Shown: positions 53,438 through 62,222, counted from the stretch's first letter. The stretch: 64,000 nt of DNA from Bacillota bacterium (GCA_023436065.1 JAEZKU010000024.1:124001-188000); one strand, 5' to 3'. The notes: a model not told the origin generated them from the sequence alone. A program made the numbers and translations.

Positions 53438-54796
53438 ATGAAAAGTAATTTTCTGAAACAAAACAGTGAAGAAAGACGCAGCTTAATCCTAAACGGACCG
53501 GTATCAACGACCATTTTGCTTCTTTCCGTTCCAACGCTAATGCTGGGGCTGGTCCAATCCGTTATCCCGGTGATAGACGGTCTCTTTCTCAATAATTTTG
53601 CCGGCACTGTGGCTGCAAGTGCTGTTACTTATTGTGTTCCTATTGTCAATATTATTTCTGCTCTGGCACAGGGCTTAAGCGTGGCAGGAATGGCAGTAAT
53701 AGGACAATCCAACGGAAAAGGCAACTTTGAAGCCAGCCGTCAAATCTCCATCCAGTTGATCGTATTTACCTTTCTCCTTGGTTTTCTTTTAGCTCCGCTT
53801 CTGATTGCCTTTGCGTTCCCGATTTCCTCCAGTGTAACTGCAGAAATTTCAAAGGATGTTTTTCTATATCTGGCCCTTAACGCTGCAGTGATTCCTTTTT
53901 CCTTTATGGAGTCCATCTATAATGCGATCAAGAATGCACAGGGAAAGCCTGAGGATACCTTTGTACGTATGATCCTCATGCTGGTATTAAAGATACTCTT
54001 CAGCGCACTGTTCATTGTTGTGTTCCGCTGGGGACTCGTAGGTTCCGTAATGGCGTCCTTGGCCTCCAATATACTGATTACCGGATGGATGTATTATGAG
54101 CTGTTTATGAAAGCGGACGGTGACTGTTTTACCCTGACAGGCTTCCGGTTCGATAAGCAGATCATCAAGAATCTGATCCATATCGGGTTACCTTCCATGC
54201 TCTCCAGTGTAATGCTGAATCTCGGCTTCTTTCTCATCAATAATGAGGTCGAAAAATATGGTCCCATTGTCTTAAACGGACAGGGTATTGCCAACAATAT
54301 CACCTCTGTCTGCTTTATCCTTCCCTCCTCCTTTGGTTCCTCAGTCACCACTATGGTCAGCATGAACATCGGTGCAAGGCAGGTGGACAAAGCAAAAAAG
54401 TCCTGTCTCATCGGCTGCATCATCAGTGCGATCACCGCGGCTTTATTAATCGCAATCATCGTCCCCCTGTCTTCAAGGCTTACGATACTCTTCACCCGTG
54501 ATGCAGAGGTACTTGCTATTGCCAATCGTGCTCTTCACATCTATACCTATTCTGTCATAGGCTTTGGAATCTGTATGGTTCAGCAGGGTGCCTTCATCGG
54601 TCTGGGACGGACCCGTATCACACTGGTAATCAGCGTACTTCGTATCTGGCTTCTTCGATATGTATTTATACTGGCAACTCAACATATCCTCAGTTTTTAT
54701 TCAGTGTTCTGGGGCAATCTTTTCTCCAATTACTTAGCTGCCCTGATCACAACTATCATGATTCTAAGAACAAGATGGGTATCTGATTTAGACTGA
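53438..54796 (+). CDS. MATE-family efflux protein
   Basis: A 452-residue twelve-helix MATE protein, distinct from the one at 38180-39526. Landmarks are LLSVPTLMLGLVQSVIPVIDGLF near residue 28 and the second-half start IHIGLPSMLSSVMLNLGFFLINNEV near 250, represented here by PTLMLGLVQS and GLPSMLSSVM. The N-terminal 15 residues are polar. It is monocistronic or leads into the alpha/alpha-toroid gene 110 bp downstream. Substrate unknown. A weak GG-containing site precedes the ATG. Confidence 0.9.
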   Translation: MKSNFLKQNSEERRSLILNGPVSTTILLLSVPTLMLGLVQSVIPVIDGLFLNNFAGTVAASAVTYCVPIVNIISALAQGLSVAGMAVIGQSNGKGNFEASRQISIQLIVFTFLLGFLLAPLLIAFAFPISSSVTAEISKDVFLYLALNAAVIPFSFMESIYNAIKNAQGKPEDTFVRMILMLVLKILFSALFIVVFRWGLVGSVMASLASNILITGWMYYELFMKADGDCFTLTGFRFDKQIIKNLIHIGLPSMLSSVMLNLGFFLINNEVEKYGPIVLNGQGIANNITSVCFILPSSFGSSVTTMVSMNIGARQVDKAKKSCLIGCIISAITAALLIAIIVPLSSRLTILFTRDAEVLAIANRALHIYTYSVIGFGICMVQQGAFIGLGRTRITLVISVLRIWLLRYVFILATQHILSFYSVFWGNLFSNYLAALITTIMILRTRWVSDLD

Positions 54797-54906
54797 CTTT
54801 CAACTTTCATTATTTGAACTCCGCTTATTGACTATTCTGCCAATACATGATATGTTCGGATTAAGAAAATTGGAATTGTTTAACAGATATAATAAGAGGG
54901 AGATCG

Positions 54907-55743
54907 ATGATCATGGCAGAACAAATGAAATATCAAGCAGATATTGAAGCTATCCTGGCTAAACGCCACGATAACGGAGGAGATTACTGGGCTACTCCCG
55001 ACAAACGTCTGATGAAGGGCAGTCCTTTTACTACACTCGATTGTGCATCCTATCTCATCGAATTAGGTTTGGACTCTTCGGACCCTGTATTGAAGGAGAC
55101 TGCTGAGCTGATTCTTAGCAGCTGGTGCAGTGACGGACGTTTTAAGGTGTACCCGAAGGGTGGAATCTATCCTTGTCATACGATTCATGCTGCCAGAGCT
55201 CTCTGTCATCTGGGCTATGCCTCCGATTCCCGATTAATAAAGACCTTTGAGCATCTCCTGGAAATTCAGTACAGCGATGGTGGCTGGCGCTGCAATAAAT
55301 TCTTCTTCGGGAAAGGGCCTGAGACGGAATTCTCTAATCCAGGCCCGACCTTAGCTGCATTAGATGCTTTTCGATTCACCCCATTGTTAAATACCTCGGT
55401 TGCTCTGGATCAGGCAGTTGAATTTCTTCTTCACCATTGGGAGACCCGAATTCCGCTCGGCCCCTGCCACTACGGAATCGGCACCCTCTTCTTCCAGATA
55501 GCTTATCCCTTTGCCAACTACAACCTGTTCTTTTACGTCTATGTCCTGTCCTTTTATAACAGAGCTAAGAAGGACCCGAGGTTTCTTGATGCGCTCGGGG
55601 TCTTGCAAAGCAAATTAAGGAATGGATGTATCATCTCAGAGCGTCCTAATCAGAAGCTTGCAGGCTTTACCTTCTGTAAGAAGGGAGAACCGACGGAATT
55701 AGGAACAAAACGTTACGAAGAAATACTAAGTAACCTGTCGTGA
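54907..55743 (+). CDS. Prenyltransferase/squalene-cyclase-like alpha/alpha-toroid protein
   Basis: A 278-residue soluble protein made of helical repeats. The repeats show the QW-like or prenyltransferase-type signature: LTTLDCASYLIELGLDSSD-type segment near 40, WCSDGRFKVYPKGG, then IQYSDGGWRCNKFFFGKG near 120 and NPGPTLAALDAFR near 140. Most conserved acid motifs of true cyclases (DxDD) are not seen, so this may be a toroid scaffold rather than an enzyme. Two ATGs three codons apart fit the GGGAGA binding site; the first is given. It is followed by a convergent ABC-2 gene. Confidence 0.7.
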   Translation: MIMAEQMKYQADIEAILAKRHDNGGDYWATPDKRLMKGSPFTTLDCASYLIELGLDSSDPVLKETAELILSSWCSDGRFKVYPKGGIYPCHTIHAARALCHLGYASDSRLIKTFEHLLEIQYSDGGWRCNKFFFGKGPETEFSNPGPTLAALDAFRFTPLLNTSVALDQAVEFLLHHWETRIPLGPCHYGIGTLFFQIAYPFANYNLFFYVYVLSFYNRAKKDPRFLDALGVLQSKLRNGCIISERPNQKLAGFTFCKKGEPTELGTKRYEEILSNLS

Positions 55744-55769
55744 CCTTCCGGGTAAGACTGACAGATTCT

Positions 55770-56513
55770 CTATTCCCAACGAAAATATTTGAGCGATAGG
55801 ATAACACAGATGATAGAAACTGCCACCAGGATCACAATTGATAACAACGCATGCTCCGCAGGTAATCCAAGCGAGGTTGCTTTTAAGAACTTCACTCCCT
55901 GTGTCAGGGGAAGGATATCCATCACATACCGTGCTCCTTTTGGCATTATTTCATACGGAATTGTCGCCCCTGAGAAGAACAGCATCGGAAAATAGATCAG
56001 TGTGCAGAGCAGATTTGCCGTCTTCAAATTGGGAGCGACACTGGCCAGCATCATACCGATACTATATATCGCTACTACCACCAAAAGATAGGACAACAGA
56101 AATATCCCGACGTTTCCATCCATCCTATAGCCCCAAAACACGGAACAGAGAATATAAACTGATATCAGGGAAATGACGGACATGATCAGATTCACCGCAA
56201 ACTGTACATAAAGCATCATTGCAGGACTGACCGGAGTAACCATAAATTGCTTCAATATTTTCTTATGTCTGTAGTCAGCAAGAAGTAAAGGCATCCCCAT
56301 CAGTCCGGTTGCGCAGATGCAGATTGCCGCAAATGCACCAAAGGATTGCTCAATGAAGCTGTAGCTTGCCCCTTCAAATGCCGGTTTGTTACCGCTGATC
56401 AGACCGATGATGATCACAACGATAATTGGCTGGGCTATACCGAATATAGGAATATTCATGTCTCTGAGTGATAATCTGAATTCACTTCTAAAAAGTGCTT
56501 TAAATGCTTTCAT
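55770..56513 (-). CDS. ABC-2 type transporter permease
   Basis: A 247-residue membrane protein with six hydrophobic segments. MKAFKALFRSEFRLSLRD at the N-terminus and MLFFSGATIPYEIMPKGARYVMDILPLTQGVKFLKA, of which SGATIPYEIMP is the landmark, are typical of ABC-2 export permeases of the drug or lantibiotic type. It pairs with the ATPase encoded upstream, whose stop it overlaps by 14 bp. Direction is export; substrate unknown. Confidence 0.88.
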   Translation of the reverse strand: MKAFKALFRSEFRLSLRDMNIPIFGIAQPIIVVIIIGLISGNKPAFEGASYSFIEQSFGAFAAICICATGLMGMPLLLADYRHKKILKQFMVTPVSPAMMLYVQFAVNLIMSVISLISVYILCSVFWGYRMDGNVGIFLLSYLLVVVAIYSIGMMLASVAPNLKTANLLCTLIYFPMLFFSGATIPYEIMPKGARYVMDILPLTQGVKFLKATSLGLPAEHALLSIVILVAVSIICVILSLKYFRWE

Positions 56514-57234
56514 TTAATTCTTCCTCCTCACCGGAATACCATAAGTATGCTTCCTCTAAATTCTCATAAGGGCTTTGGGCAACCACCTCATGAATTGTTC
56601 CCTGCGCTACCACCTGACCCTGCTTCAGTATACAAATCTTATCACATAGCGTTTCTACCTCATCCATATAATGTGAGGTGAGAAGGACTGTCAGTCCCCC
56701 CTTCTTGAGATTTTCCATGTACCTCCATACATCCCGTCTGGCTTTTGTATCCAAGCCTGTGGTCAGTTCATCCAGGAATACAACCTCAGGATTGGGAAGT
56801 AGTGCCTGTATTACTGATAACCTCTGTCTCTCACCGCCTGACAGCTCAGATACTGTTCTTTTCTCCATTCCCGACAATCCGAAGGACCCCAGAAGCTCCT
56901 TCCAATTCGCAGGTTTCTGATAAAGAGAGCTTGTTACCTCGCAGATTTCCTCTACCCGTATCTTCCCCTGATAGTTTGTCTGTTGGAACTGAACACCGAC
57001 CTTTTCAAAAAGCTTCTGTCGATCAGAGACAGGATTCATACCCAACAGTTCTATCGTTCCGGAATCACTCTTTTTTACTCCCAGAATACATTCTATACTT
57101 GTAGTCTTACCTGCACCGTTATGTCCGAGCAGTCCGTATACCTCTCCGCGATTCACCTCCAGCTCCAGGTTGTCAACCGCTCGTCTGGTACCGTAATATT
57201 TCGTTAAGCCTTTCACTGCTAAAGCTGCTTCCAA
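56500..57234 (-). CDS. ABC exporter ATP-binding protein
   Basis: A 244-residue ATPase. Walker A is GHNGAGKTT near residue 37, the Q-loop is QFQQTNY, the signature is LSGGERQR near 134, Walker B is VVFLDELTTGLD near 153 and the switch His is in LLTSHYMDE. Glu after Walker B Asp is present. It drives the ABC-2 permease downstream (14-bp overlap). GGAGG lies before the ATG. Export of drugs, antimicrobial peptides or lipids is possible; no regulator is next to it. Confidence 0.94.
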   Translation of the reverse strand: MEAALAVKGLTKYYGTRRAVDNLELEVNRGEVYGLLGHNGAGKTTSIECILGVKKSDSGTIELLGMNPVSDRQKLFEKVGVQFQQTNYQGKIRVEEICEVTSSLYQKPANWKELLGSFGLSGMEKRTVSELSGGERQRLSVIQALLPNPEVVFLDELTTGLDTKARRDVWRYMENLKKGGLTVLLTSHYMDEVETLCDKICILKQGQVVAQGTIHEVVAQSPYENLEEAYLWYSGEEEELNESI

Positions 57235-57330
57235 TATTTTTTCCTCCTTTATACTGAATAGGAACAGCTTACCAGCTTCTTGCTACAGTTTCTTGACTTA
57301 GATTGCGCTTATATTCTTCCCGAAAAATTA

Positions 57331-57368
57331 AAGCAGCTTCACTGACAACCGCTGTCCGTGAAGCTGCT
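57331..57368 (-). terminator. Terminator after the OsmC gene
   Basis: AGCAGCTTCAC and GTGAAGCTGCT form an 11-bp stem around a loop containing further pairing, followed by TTTAATTTTT on the minus strand. Confidence 0.82.
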
Positions 57369-57446
57369 ATGTATTCAAATATTTAATTCCTTCCGCTGCC
57401 AAGGCTGTCTGAGCATGCCTGTAACCTTTTGGCTATTTCACTCCTG

Positions 57447-57872
57447 TTATGATAGAAACTTATAATCGATCGCAACCTCAACATTATTTTTGATAGCAAG
57501 CCACACCGGTGATATTAATTCAGCCTGTTCGATGGCCTTTTGAACATCTTCTTCCCTAACACCATCAGAATTCAAGGTGATTACCACATTGATTTTTTGG
57601 AGTGAGAGCGGTCTCATGTTTCGGATTGCATCTGCCCTCATTTCAAAATGCGTAATATTATTTTCCATTCTGCGTAGCAGACCTGTGATTGCGGTACTTA
57701 TACATCCTGCAAAGCTAATCAGAAAGGCCTCAAGACCTAAATATCCTTCACCGTCTCCGATGGGCGGAACATAATCAAAGATAATCTCCTTTTCAGGCTG
57801 AAGGTTCGAGGTAGCACTAAATTTCACCTTCTTATTCACCAGTTTTAAATCCACATAAAGTTCATCGCTCAT
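57447..57872 (-). CDS. OsmC/Ohr-family protein lacking the second active-site Cys
   Basis: A 141-residue OsmC-fold protein. The peroxidatic-type Cys57 is in LISFAGCISTAITGLLRR, but the second conserved position reads ELISPVWLA with Ser121 where hydroperoxide reductases have Cys in a CPV motif. Without the Cys pair the classic thiol peroxidase cycle could not work as described, so another role (single-Cys chemistry, or a binding protein) is possible. It is transcribed alone between the ABC exporter and the sigma factor gene. Confidence 0.85.
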   Translation of the reverse strand: MSDELYVDLKLVNKKVKFSATSNLQPEKEIIFDYVPPIGDGEGYLGLEAFLISFAGCISTAITGLLRRMENNITHFEMRADAIRNMRPLSLQKINVVITLNSDGVREEDVQKAIEQAELISPVWLAIKNNVEVAIDYKFLS

Positions 57873-57929
57873 TTAAATATCCTCCTATTATTTGTTATAA
57901 CAGGTTAGACACTGACAAACTGAATATGG

Positions 57930-58715
57930 TTACAAAATTTCTGCAATTGTTTTTAATTTCTCTATAAACTCATCCTTAGAAATTCTGGCTTGCGCATAAT
58001 ATAAATACTCAATTTTATGTAAGGAATCCAGATTCTTAAAATACTCTTGTTTTAGTTCCTCTGTTTTTATCTGATGATAGCCGTCCGGTATCGGTAAATT
58101 ATGATCCTTCATATATTTGATCCATATATGGCATTGACAGGGCTTAAGCGGATCTATCAAACTGCATCGCATTTCAAACATTTCCTGTAGTCTTTTTCTT
58201 GCTCTATGAAGTGTTACCTTCACATTATCCACTGAAATGTCAAGAATTTCAGCTATATCCCGGTTCTCGAGTTCCAGGAGATTCTTAAACAGAAAACACA
58301 CCCTTTGGTTTCTCGGGAGACATTTCAGAAAGCCCTGAAGGCATTTCTCACGCATTTCTTCTACAATCAGAGCATCCTCCAGCTTTGGAACATATTCAAT
58401 ACTATGGAGGAAATCGCTCTCACTTACACCAAGCTCCTCCGTGATTCGTACCAAAGGCAGCTTTTTTATATATTCTAAATATCTGAAGCTCTCATTCATT
58501 ACAATTCGGTATACCCAGGTATACAGCTTTGAATTACCCTTAAATTTATCGATATTCTGATATGCCTTAATGAAAGAATTCTGCAGTATATCTTCTGCAT
58601 CCTGATGATTCCCGGACATTCGATATACACAGGCATATAGCTTCGAATAATTCTCAGTATACAGATCGATCAGACTCTGATTGCTCTTCTCAGAATCACA
58701 CTGCTCTGACTTCAT
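57930..58715 (-). CDS. ECF-type RNA polymerase sigma factor with Cys-rich C-terminal extension
   Basis: A 261-residue sigma-70 family protein. Region 2 covers about residues 20-85 (YRMSGNHQDAEDILQNSFIKAY), region 4 about 140-180 (LPRNQRVCFLFKNLLEL, then NRDIAEILDISVDNVKVTLHRARKRL). Past region 4 it has RCSLIDPLKPCQCHIWI near 183-200, a Cys-rich motif that may bind metal, and a 60-residue helical tail that is longer than in simple ECF factors. No anti-sigma gene follows. It lies 36 bp behind the ECF S component gene, with GGAGGGG before its ATG, so it is the last gene of the CoA/pantothenate unit. Confidence 0.9.
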   Translation of the reverse strand: MKSEQCDSEKSNQSLIDLYTENYSKLYACVYRMSGNHQDAEDILQNSFIKAYQNIDKFKGNSKLYTWVYRIVMNESFRYLEYIKKLPLVRITEELGVSESDFLHSIEYVPKLEDALIVEEMREKCLQGFLKCLPRNQRVCFLFKNLLELENRDIAEILDISVDNVKVTLHRARKRLQEMFEMRCSLIDPLKPCQCHIWIKYMKDHNLPIPDGYHQIKTEELKQEYFKNLDSLHKIEYLYYAQARISKDEFIEKLKTIAEIL

Positions 58716-58751
58716 GATACCCCTCCGTCACTCACGTTCTACCCATTATAG

Positions 58752-59390
58752 TCAGCTGAAATCTGTTGGTCTGCTATATCTTTGTAAGACTTTACATAGC
58801 CCTGTAGTGAGAATAGCCGCAAGGATTGCTTCCGGTAAACCATTCACGATAATGACTGACAATACTGCTTTATAAACTGCTCCAACGGCCAGATTGAGAG
58901 TCTCGCCATATGCATCCCGGAATAACAAATAAATCAGATTCATAACCAATATGGTATTGGTCATGGAACCGGCAACTCCGCCGATTGCAAGTGATACTAC
59001 TTCTCTCTTACCTTTCTGGACCTTATGAAAGAGTTTATATACATAGTAGGGGAAAACACCTACTATAATCCGGGGAAGAAAAGCAACGAGGAGCGCTGTC
59101 CAGCTTCCGCTGTCCGTTCCGGGTAAGGCAATGGCCGGAGAAAATGCGAAGGATAACAGCGTTGGTGCAAATGTATTATTGTATAAGCTTGTTAAACCAA
59201 AGACAAAACCCAAACCCGCACCGATTCCGGGACCCAATAATATGGAGCCTATGATAACCGGAACATGGATAATGGTAGCTTTGATAATTGGCAACTGAAT
59301 ATATCCTATTGGTGTAAAGTTTAATAGTACAATGATCCCTCCAAGCAGAGCTGAAAGCACCATCTTTCTGGTGTTACTGTTTAAATTCAT
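58752..59390 (-). CDS. ECF transporter S component, probably pantothenate (PanT-like)
   Basis: A 212-residue membrane protein with about six hydrophobic segments and GIGAGLGFVFGLTSLYNNTF, the S-component style glycine-rich region. S components bind a vitamin and use the shared EcfAA'T module, which is not encoded here. Placement 31 bp after coaX and in an operon with coaB and coaC makes pantothenate the best guess for the substrate. GGGGGAG precedes the ATG. Substrate assignment is context-based. Confidence 0.85.
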   Translation of the reverse strand: MNLNSNTRKMVLSALLGGIIVLLNFTPIGYIQLPIIKATIIHVPVIIGSILLGPGIGAGLGFVFGLTSLYNNTFAPTLLSFAFSPAIALPGTDSGSWTALLVAFLPRIIVGVFPYYVYKLFHKVQKGKREVVSLAIGGVAGSMTNTILVMNLIYLLFRDAYGETLNLAVGAVYKAVLSVIIVNGLPEAILAAILTTGLCKVLQRYSRPTDFS

Positions 59391-59421
59391 GATATCTCCC
59401 CCTCTATTTATACTGTATTTT

Positions 59422-60210
59422 TCATAGGATTAAAGCATCAAAAAGTGCTTCACGTTTTATATCCTCATAGATTATTGCCAAACCTTCCAGCAGTAAATCA
59501 GGCTCATGCTGCAACGCCATGGTACAGTGTGGTATGATAGCTTCTGAATTCCCTCCGGTTATGATGATAGTTGCCTTTGCCCCCAGTTCACAAACTATGC
59601 GTGACACTAACCCCTCTATCTGGGCTGCTGTTCCGAATATAGCTCCGGATAGTATGCATTCCGCTGTATTTTTGCCGATGATATTGTTCGGACATGTAAT
59701 CTCTATGGGTTGAAGCAACGAAGTTCGTGTACCAAGTGCCTGCATTCCTGTCATAACACCCGGCAGGATGACACCTCCTATAAATGCTCCTGCTTGATTG
59801 ATTACATTGATGGTGGTCGCAGTACCACAGTCAATCACGATCAATGGAGGTTGATACTTCTTCAGTGCTGCTTTACAGCACAATAACCGATCCGCTCCCA
59901 ATAACCCGGTGTATTCCGACCGGTCAAAGCCCCAGGCTGTCTGATCTGTGATCACTGTCGGCTCTATTGATAAGAACTTTTTCAACGCTTCCGTAAAATA
60001 AGATGTCTTCTCCGGAACCACGGAGGACAGAACCACTCCCTCTATCTGTTCCGTCGTAATATTAGATTTCTTCATGAGAGACAGGTACAACTCTTCAATG
60101 CAATGCTGATCAGATAATTCTGTGATGGGGTAACGATCCGAGGCAATGATCTGAGTATGATGTATACCATACGTCAAATTTGTGTTTCCTATATTAGCCA
60201 AAAAAATCAT
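59422..60210 (-). CDS. coaX: Type III pantothenate kinase
   Basis: A 262-residue ASKHA-fold kinase that phosphorylates pantothenate, the first step of CoA synthesis. Phosphate-1 loop LANIGNTNLTYG is at the N-terminus, GLLGADRLLCC lies near 105, and VIDCGTATTINVI holds the phosphate-2 loop. The C-terminal IITGGNSEAIIP closes the adenosine site. The ATG at 60210 was chosen because AGAGGGG lies just upstream and the stop of coaC overlaps it as ATGA; an in-frame ATG ten codons earlier is weaker. Type III kinases need a monovalent cation and are not feedback-inhibited by CoA. Confidence 0.95.
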   Translation of the reverse strand: MIFLANIGNTNLTYGIHHTQIIASDRYPITELSDQHCIEELYLSLMKKSNITTEQIEGVVLSSVVPEKTSYFTEALKKFLSIEPTVITDQTAWGFDRSEYTGLLGADRLLCCKAALKKYQPPLIVIDCGTATTINVINQAGAFIGGVILPGVMTGMQALGTRTSLLQPIEITCPNNIIGKNTAECILSGAIFGTAAQIEGLVSRIVCELGAKATIIITGGNSEAIIPHCTMALQHEPDLLLEGLAIIYEDIKREALFDALIL

Positions 60211-60752
60211 TGTTTCCCCTCTAAGCTTTCTATCACACATCGAAGGATATCATCGACATCTGCCAGAGCCCCTTTTCCTACATCACCATCTGCTAATCTT
60301 GCCTCTCTTGGCTCAATGAATTGATATCCAAACCTCTTCAGTTTCTGAATATTCTCCTGTACGGTCGGATTCTCATACATCCTTGTATTCATGGCAGGAG
60401 CAATCCATCTGGGGATATTCTCCATCGCAAGTGCTACGGAGGATAGGAAGTCATCCCCTATGCCATTTGCGATTTTCCCAATGATATTAGCTGTTGCGGG
60501 AGCAATCAGAAACAGGTCAGCTTTCTTAGCCAGGGAAATATGCTTGACCTCCCTCGGATAATCCACTTCAAACATATCCCTGTTAATCCTGTTCTTTGAT
60601 AGGGTCTGTAAGGTCAACGGTGTGATAAACTCCATGCTCCCCTTGGTCATGATTACGTCAACATTATATCCTGCTTTTGTCAGATTGTTTGTGATATCAG
60701 CAGCCTTATATGCGGCAATGCTTCCGGTGACTCCTAGTATGATGTTTTTCAT
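60207..60752 (-). CDS. coaC: Phosphopantothenoylcysteine decarboxylase
   Basis: A 181-residue flavoprotein decarboxylase that turns phosphopantothenoylcysteine into phosphopantetheine. It has GVTGSIAAYKAADI, the active His in VKHISLAKKADLFLIAPATANIIGKIANGIGD (HISLAKK part), PAMNTRMYENP and a Cys/Gly-rich C-terminus. CoaB and CoaC are separate genes here, as in some Firmicutes, rather than the fused CoaBC. The ATG at 60752 has GGGGAG upstream and overlaps the coaB stop as ATGA; the coaX start likewise overlaps its stop. Confidence 0.94.
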   Translation of the reverse strand: MKNIILGVTGSIAAYKAADITNNLTKAGYNVDVIMTKGSMEFITPLTLQTLSKNRINRDMFEVDYPREVKHISLAKKADLFLIAPATANIIGKIANGIGDDFLSSVALAMENIPRWIAPAMNTRMYENPTVQENIQKLKRFGYQFIEPREARLADGDVGKGALADVDDILRCVIESLEGKQ

Positions 60753-61531
60753 TTTTCTTTTCTCCCCTTTATTGTTTGAACGATACACTTTGTAATCGCA
60801 TCTGCAATTTCCTGCTTTGTGTTAAGGTATTGCCTAGATTGATCCGCTTCTAATAGAATTCCTGCATGGTGTTTTGCATCGATATTTCTTTTATCATTGG
60901 CCAGTACAAAATCACATTGATTATCCTTCATAAGCTTTCCTGCAGCCTTCAGTAATTCAGCTTCATCCACATCGACAAGCAGCTTAAATCCCACCAGAAC
61001 AGCTTTCGGCTGAAGCTGTTTGAACAACCTGATAATCTTTGGTGCTTTTTCAAGGCATAGAAATAATCGCTCTATATCCGAGGATATTTTCGGAGCCGCC
61101 TGTTGTCCCCGATACTCTGATAAAGCCTGATGAAGCCTTAATTGCAGCTGTTCTTCGTTTCTGAGTTCGGTACTATTATTTAGCGACAGGTAATTCGCTA
61201 GATATTGCTCCAGATCTTCAAAAGGAGCACTGTATTTAACCGTATAATCACTAATCGCCATAGAATGAATGATTGCGTCAAAGACCTGCTCACGAAGCAA
61301 TTTTTCTACTGTACTCTTTAGACTCTGTACATTATCGATATACAGAACCTTCGCACGATTATTTTGTGGTGTAAGAGCGTCCTCGGAACAGAGATAGGTG
61401 ACGTTGATATCCTCATTATTTAGCATTGTATCGGCAATGATACTACCAAGACGCCCTGTAGCCATATTACTGATTTTTCTAACCTCATCGATTTTTTCGG
61501 CGGTTCCGCCGGCTGTGATTAATATATTCAT
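60749..61531 (-). CDS. coaB: Phosphopantothenate-cysteine ligase (monofunctional CoaB)
   Basis: A 260-residue ligase that joins cysteine to phosphopantothenate. ITAGGTAEKIDEVRKISNMATGRLGS at the start contains the nucleotide and Asn/Arg contacts (ISNMATGRLG), IIHSMAISDYTVKY the active-site segment, and LVGFKLLVDV with the conserved Lys the closing loop. It is the stand-alone type, without the decarboxylase half. It begins 15 bp after the TetR stop and is coupled to coaC through a 4-bp overlap. Confidence 0.94.
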   Translation of the reverse strand: MNILITAGGTAEKIDEVRKISNMATGRLGSIIADTMLNNEDINVTYLCSEDALTPQNNRAKVLYIDNVQSLKSTVEKLLREQVFDAIIHSMAISDYTVKYSAPFEDLEQYLANYLSLNNSTELRNEEQLQLRLHQALSEYRGQQAAPKISSDIERLFLCLEKAPKIIRLFKQLQPKAVLVGFKLLVDVDEAELLKAAGKLMKDNQCDFVLANDKRNIDAKHHAGILLEADQSRQYLNTKQEIADAITKCIVQTIKGRKEK

Positions 61532-61546
61532 CTATAATCCCTTCCA

Positions 61547-62137
61547 CTAAATAAACAGATCCGAATAGATCATTCTTTTACAGACATTCATCTGTTGCTC
61601 TGCTAACTCTTCCGTCAAACCGCTTGAGACAGCCTTTGAACGTAAGCCCTCTATCAAATACATGATGGAACTTGCTAAATAATCAATGTTTTTTGCTTTG
61701 ATTGCGTTACTTGCCTGACCGAATTTCAACAGCTCAAGAATAATATTCTTATTGTTTATAAACTGTTCCGTGTAGAAATCCCTGTTGGACTGTTCCTTGT
61801 GGCTAAAACAGAATTCAAGCATAGCGGCAAAAAGACTTTGATCCATATTCACCAGCTTCTCCTTCTGTTCAGCGAAAAAGGTATCTAGCAATTCATGAAA
61901 ATCCCTACTATTCTTAATCGCATTCTTAACCTCATCAATCTTGGCATGATTATGCCTCTTCACAACCTCTACAAAGATTTCAGCTACTGAAGAAAAATAA
62001 AGATAGATTCCACCCCTGCTGATATCGCACTCTTCTATGATATCCTTCATGGTAACCCGGCAGAAGCCTTTGCGGATAAAAACCTGCTTCGCTTTGTCCA
62101 GAATGAGCTCTCTCTTTACATTTGATTTTGTTTCCAT
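61547..62137 (-). CDS. TetR-family transcription regulator
   Basis: A 196-residue regulator. The N-terminal helix-turn-helix is at about residues 10-55 (ILDKAKQVFIRKGFCRVTMKDIIEECDISRGGIYLYFSS, landmarks VTMKDIIEE and SRGGIYLYF), followed by a helical ligand domain. The ATG at 62137 has GGGAGA six bases upstream; a TTG two codons earlier is unlikely. It heads the unit tetR-coaB-coaC-coaX-S component-sigma, and paired palindromes cover its promoter, so it likely represses the whole CoA operon. The ligand is unknown; an acyl-CoA or pantothenate-related compound is conceivable. Confidence 0.9.
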   Translation of the reverse strand: METKSNVKRELILDKAKQVFIRKGFCRVTMKDIIEECDISRGGIYLYFSSVAEIFVEVVKRHNHAKIDEVKNAIKNSRDFHELLDTFFAEQKEKLVNMDQSLFAAMLEFCFSHKEQSNRDFYTEQFINNKNIILELLKFGQASNAIKAKNIDYLASSIMYLIEGLRSKAVSSGLTEELAEQQMNVCKRMIYSDLFI

Positions 62138-62176
62138 ATTCAATCTCCCGAAGATTATTGTTAAACAATGGAATTA

Positions 62177-62222
62177 TGACACACGTGTCACTTATTATAT
62201 GACACGTGTGTCATTCTGTCAA
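62177..62222 (-). promoter_or_regulatory. Consensus promoter embedded in paired TetR-type operators
   Basis: On the minus strand TTGACA (62217-62222), a 17-bp spacer and TATAAT (62194-62199) form an exact sigma-A consensus. TGACACACGTGTCA (62177-62190) and its inverse TGACACGTGTGTCA (62200-62213) flank the -10 box, each built around ACACGTGT, so a repressor bound there would fully block polymerase. Confidence 0.88.

Noticed and set aside
59436..59449. CAAAAAGTGCTTC shared with the palindrome at 10007-10113
   Set aside because: It lies in the coaX coding end, where the codons explain it, and the rest of the arms do not match; likely chance.
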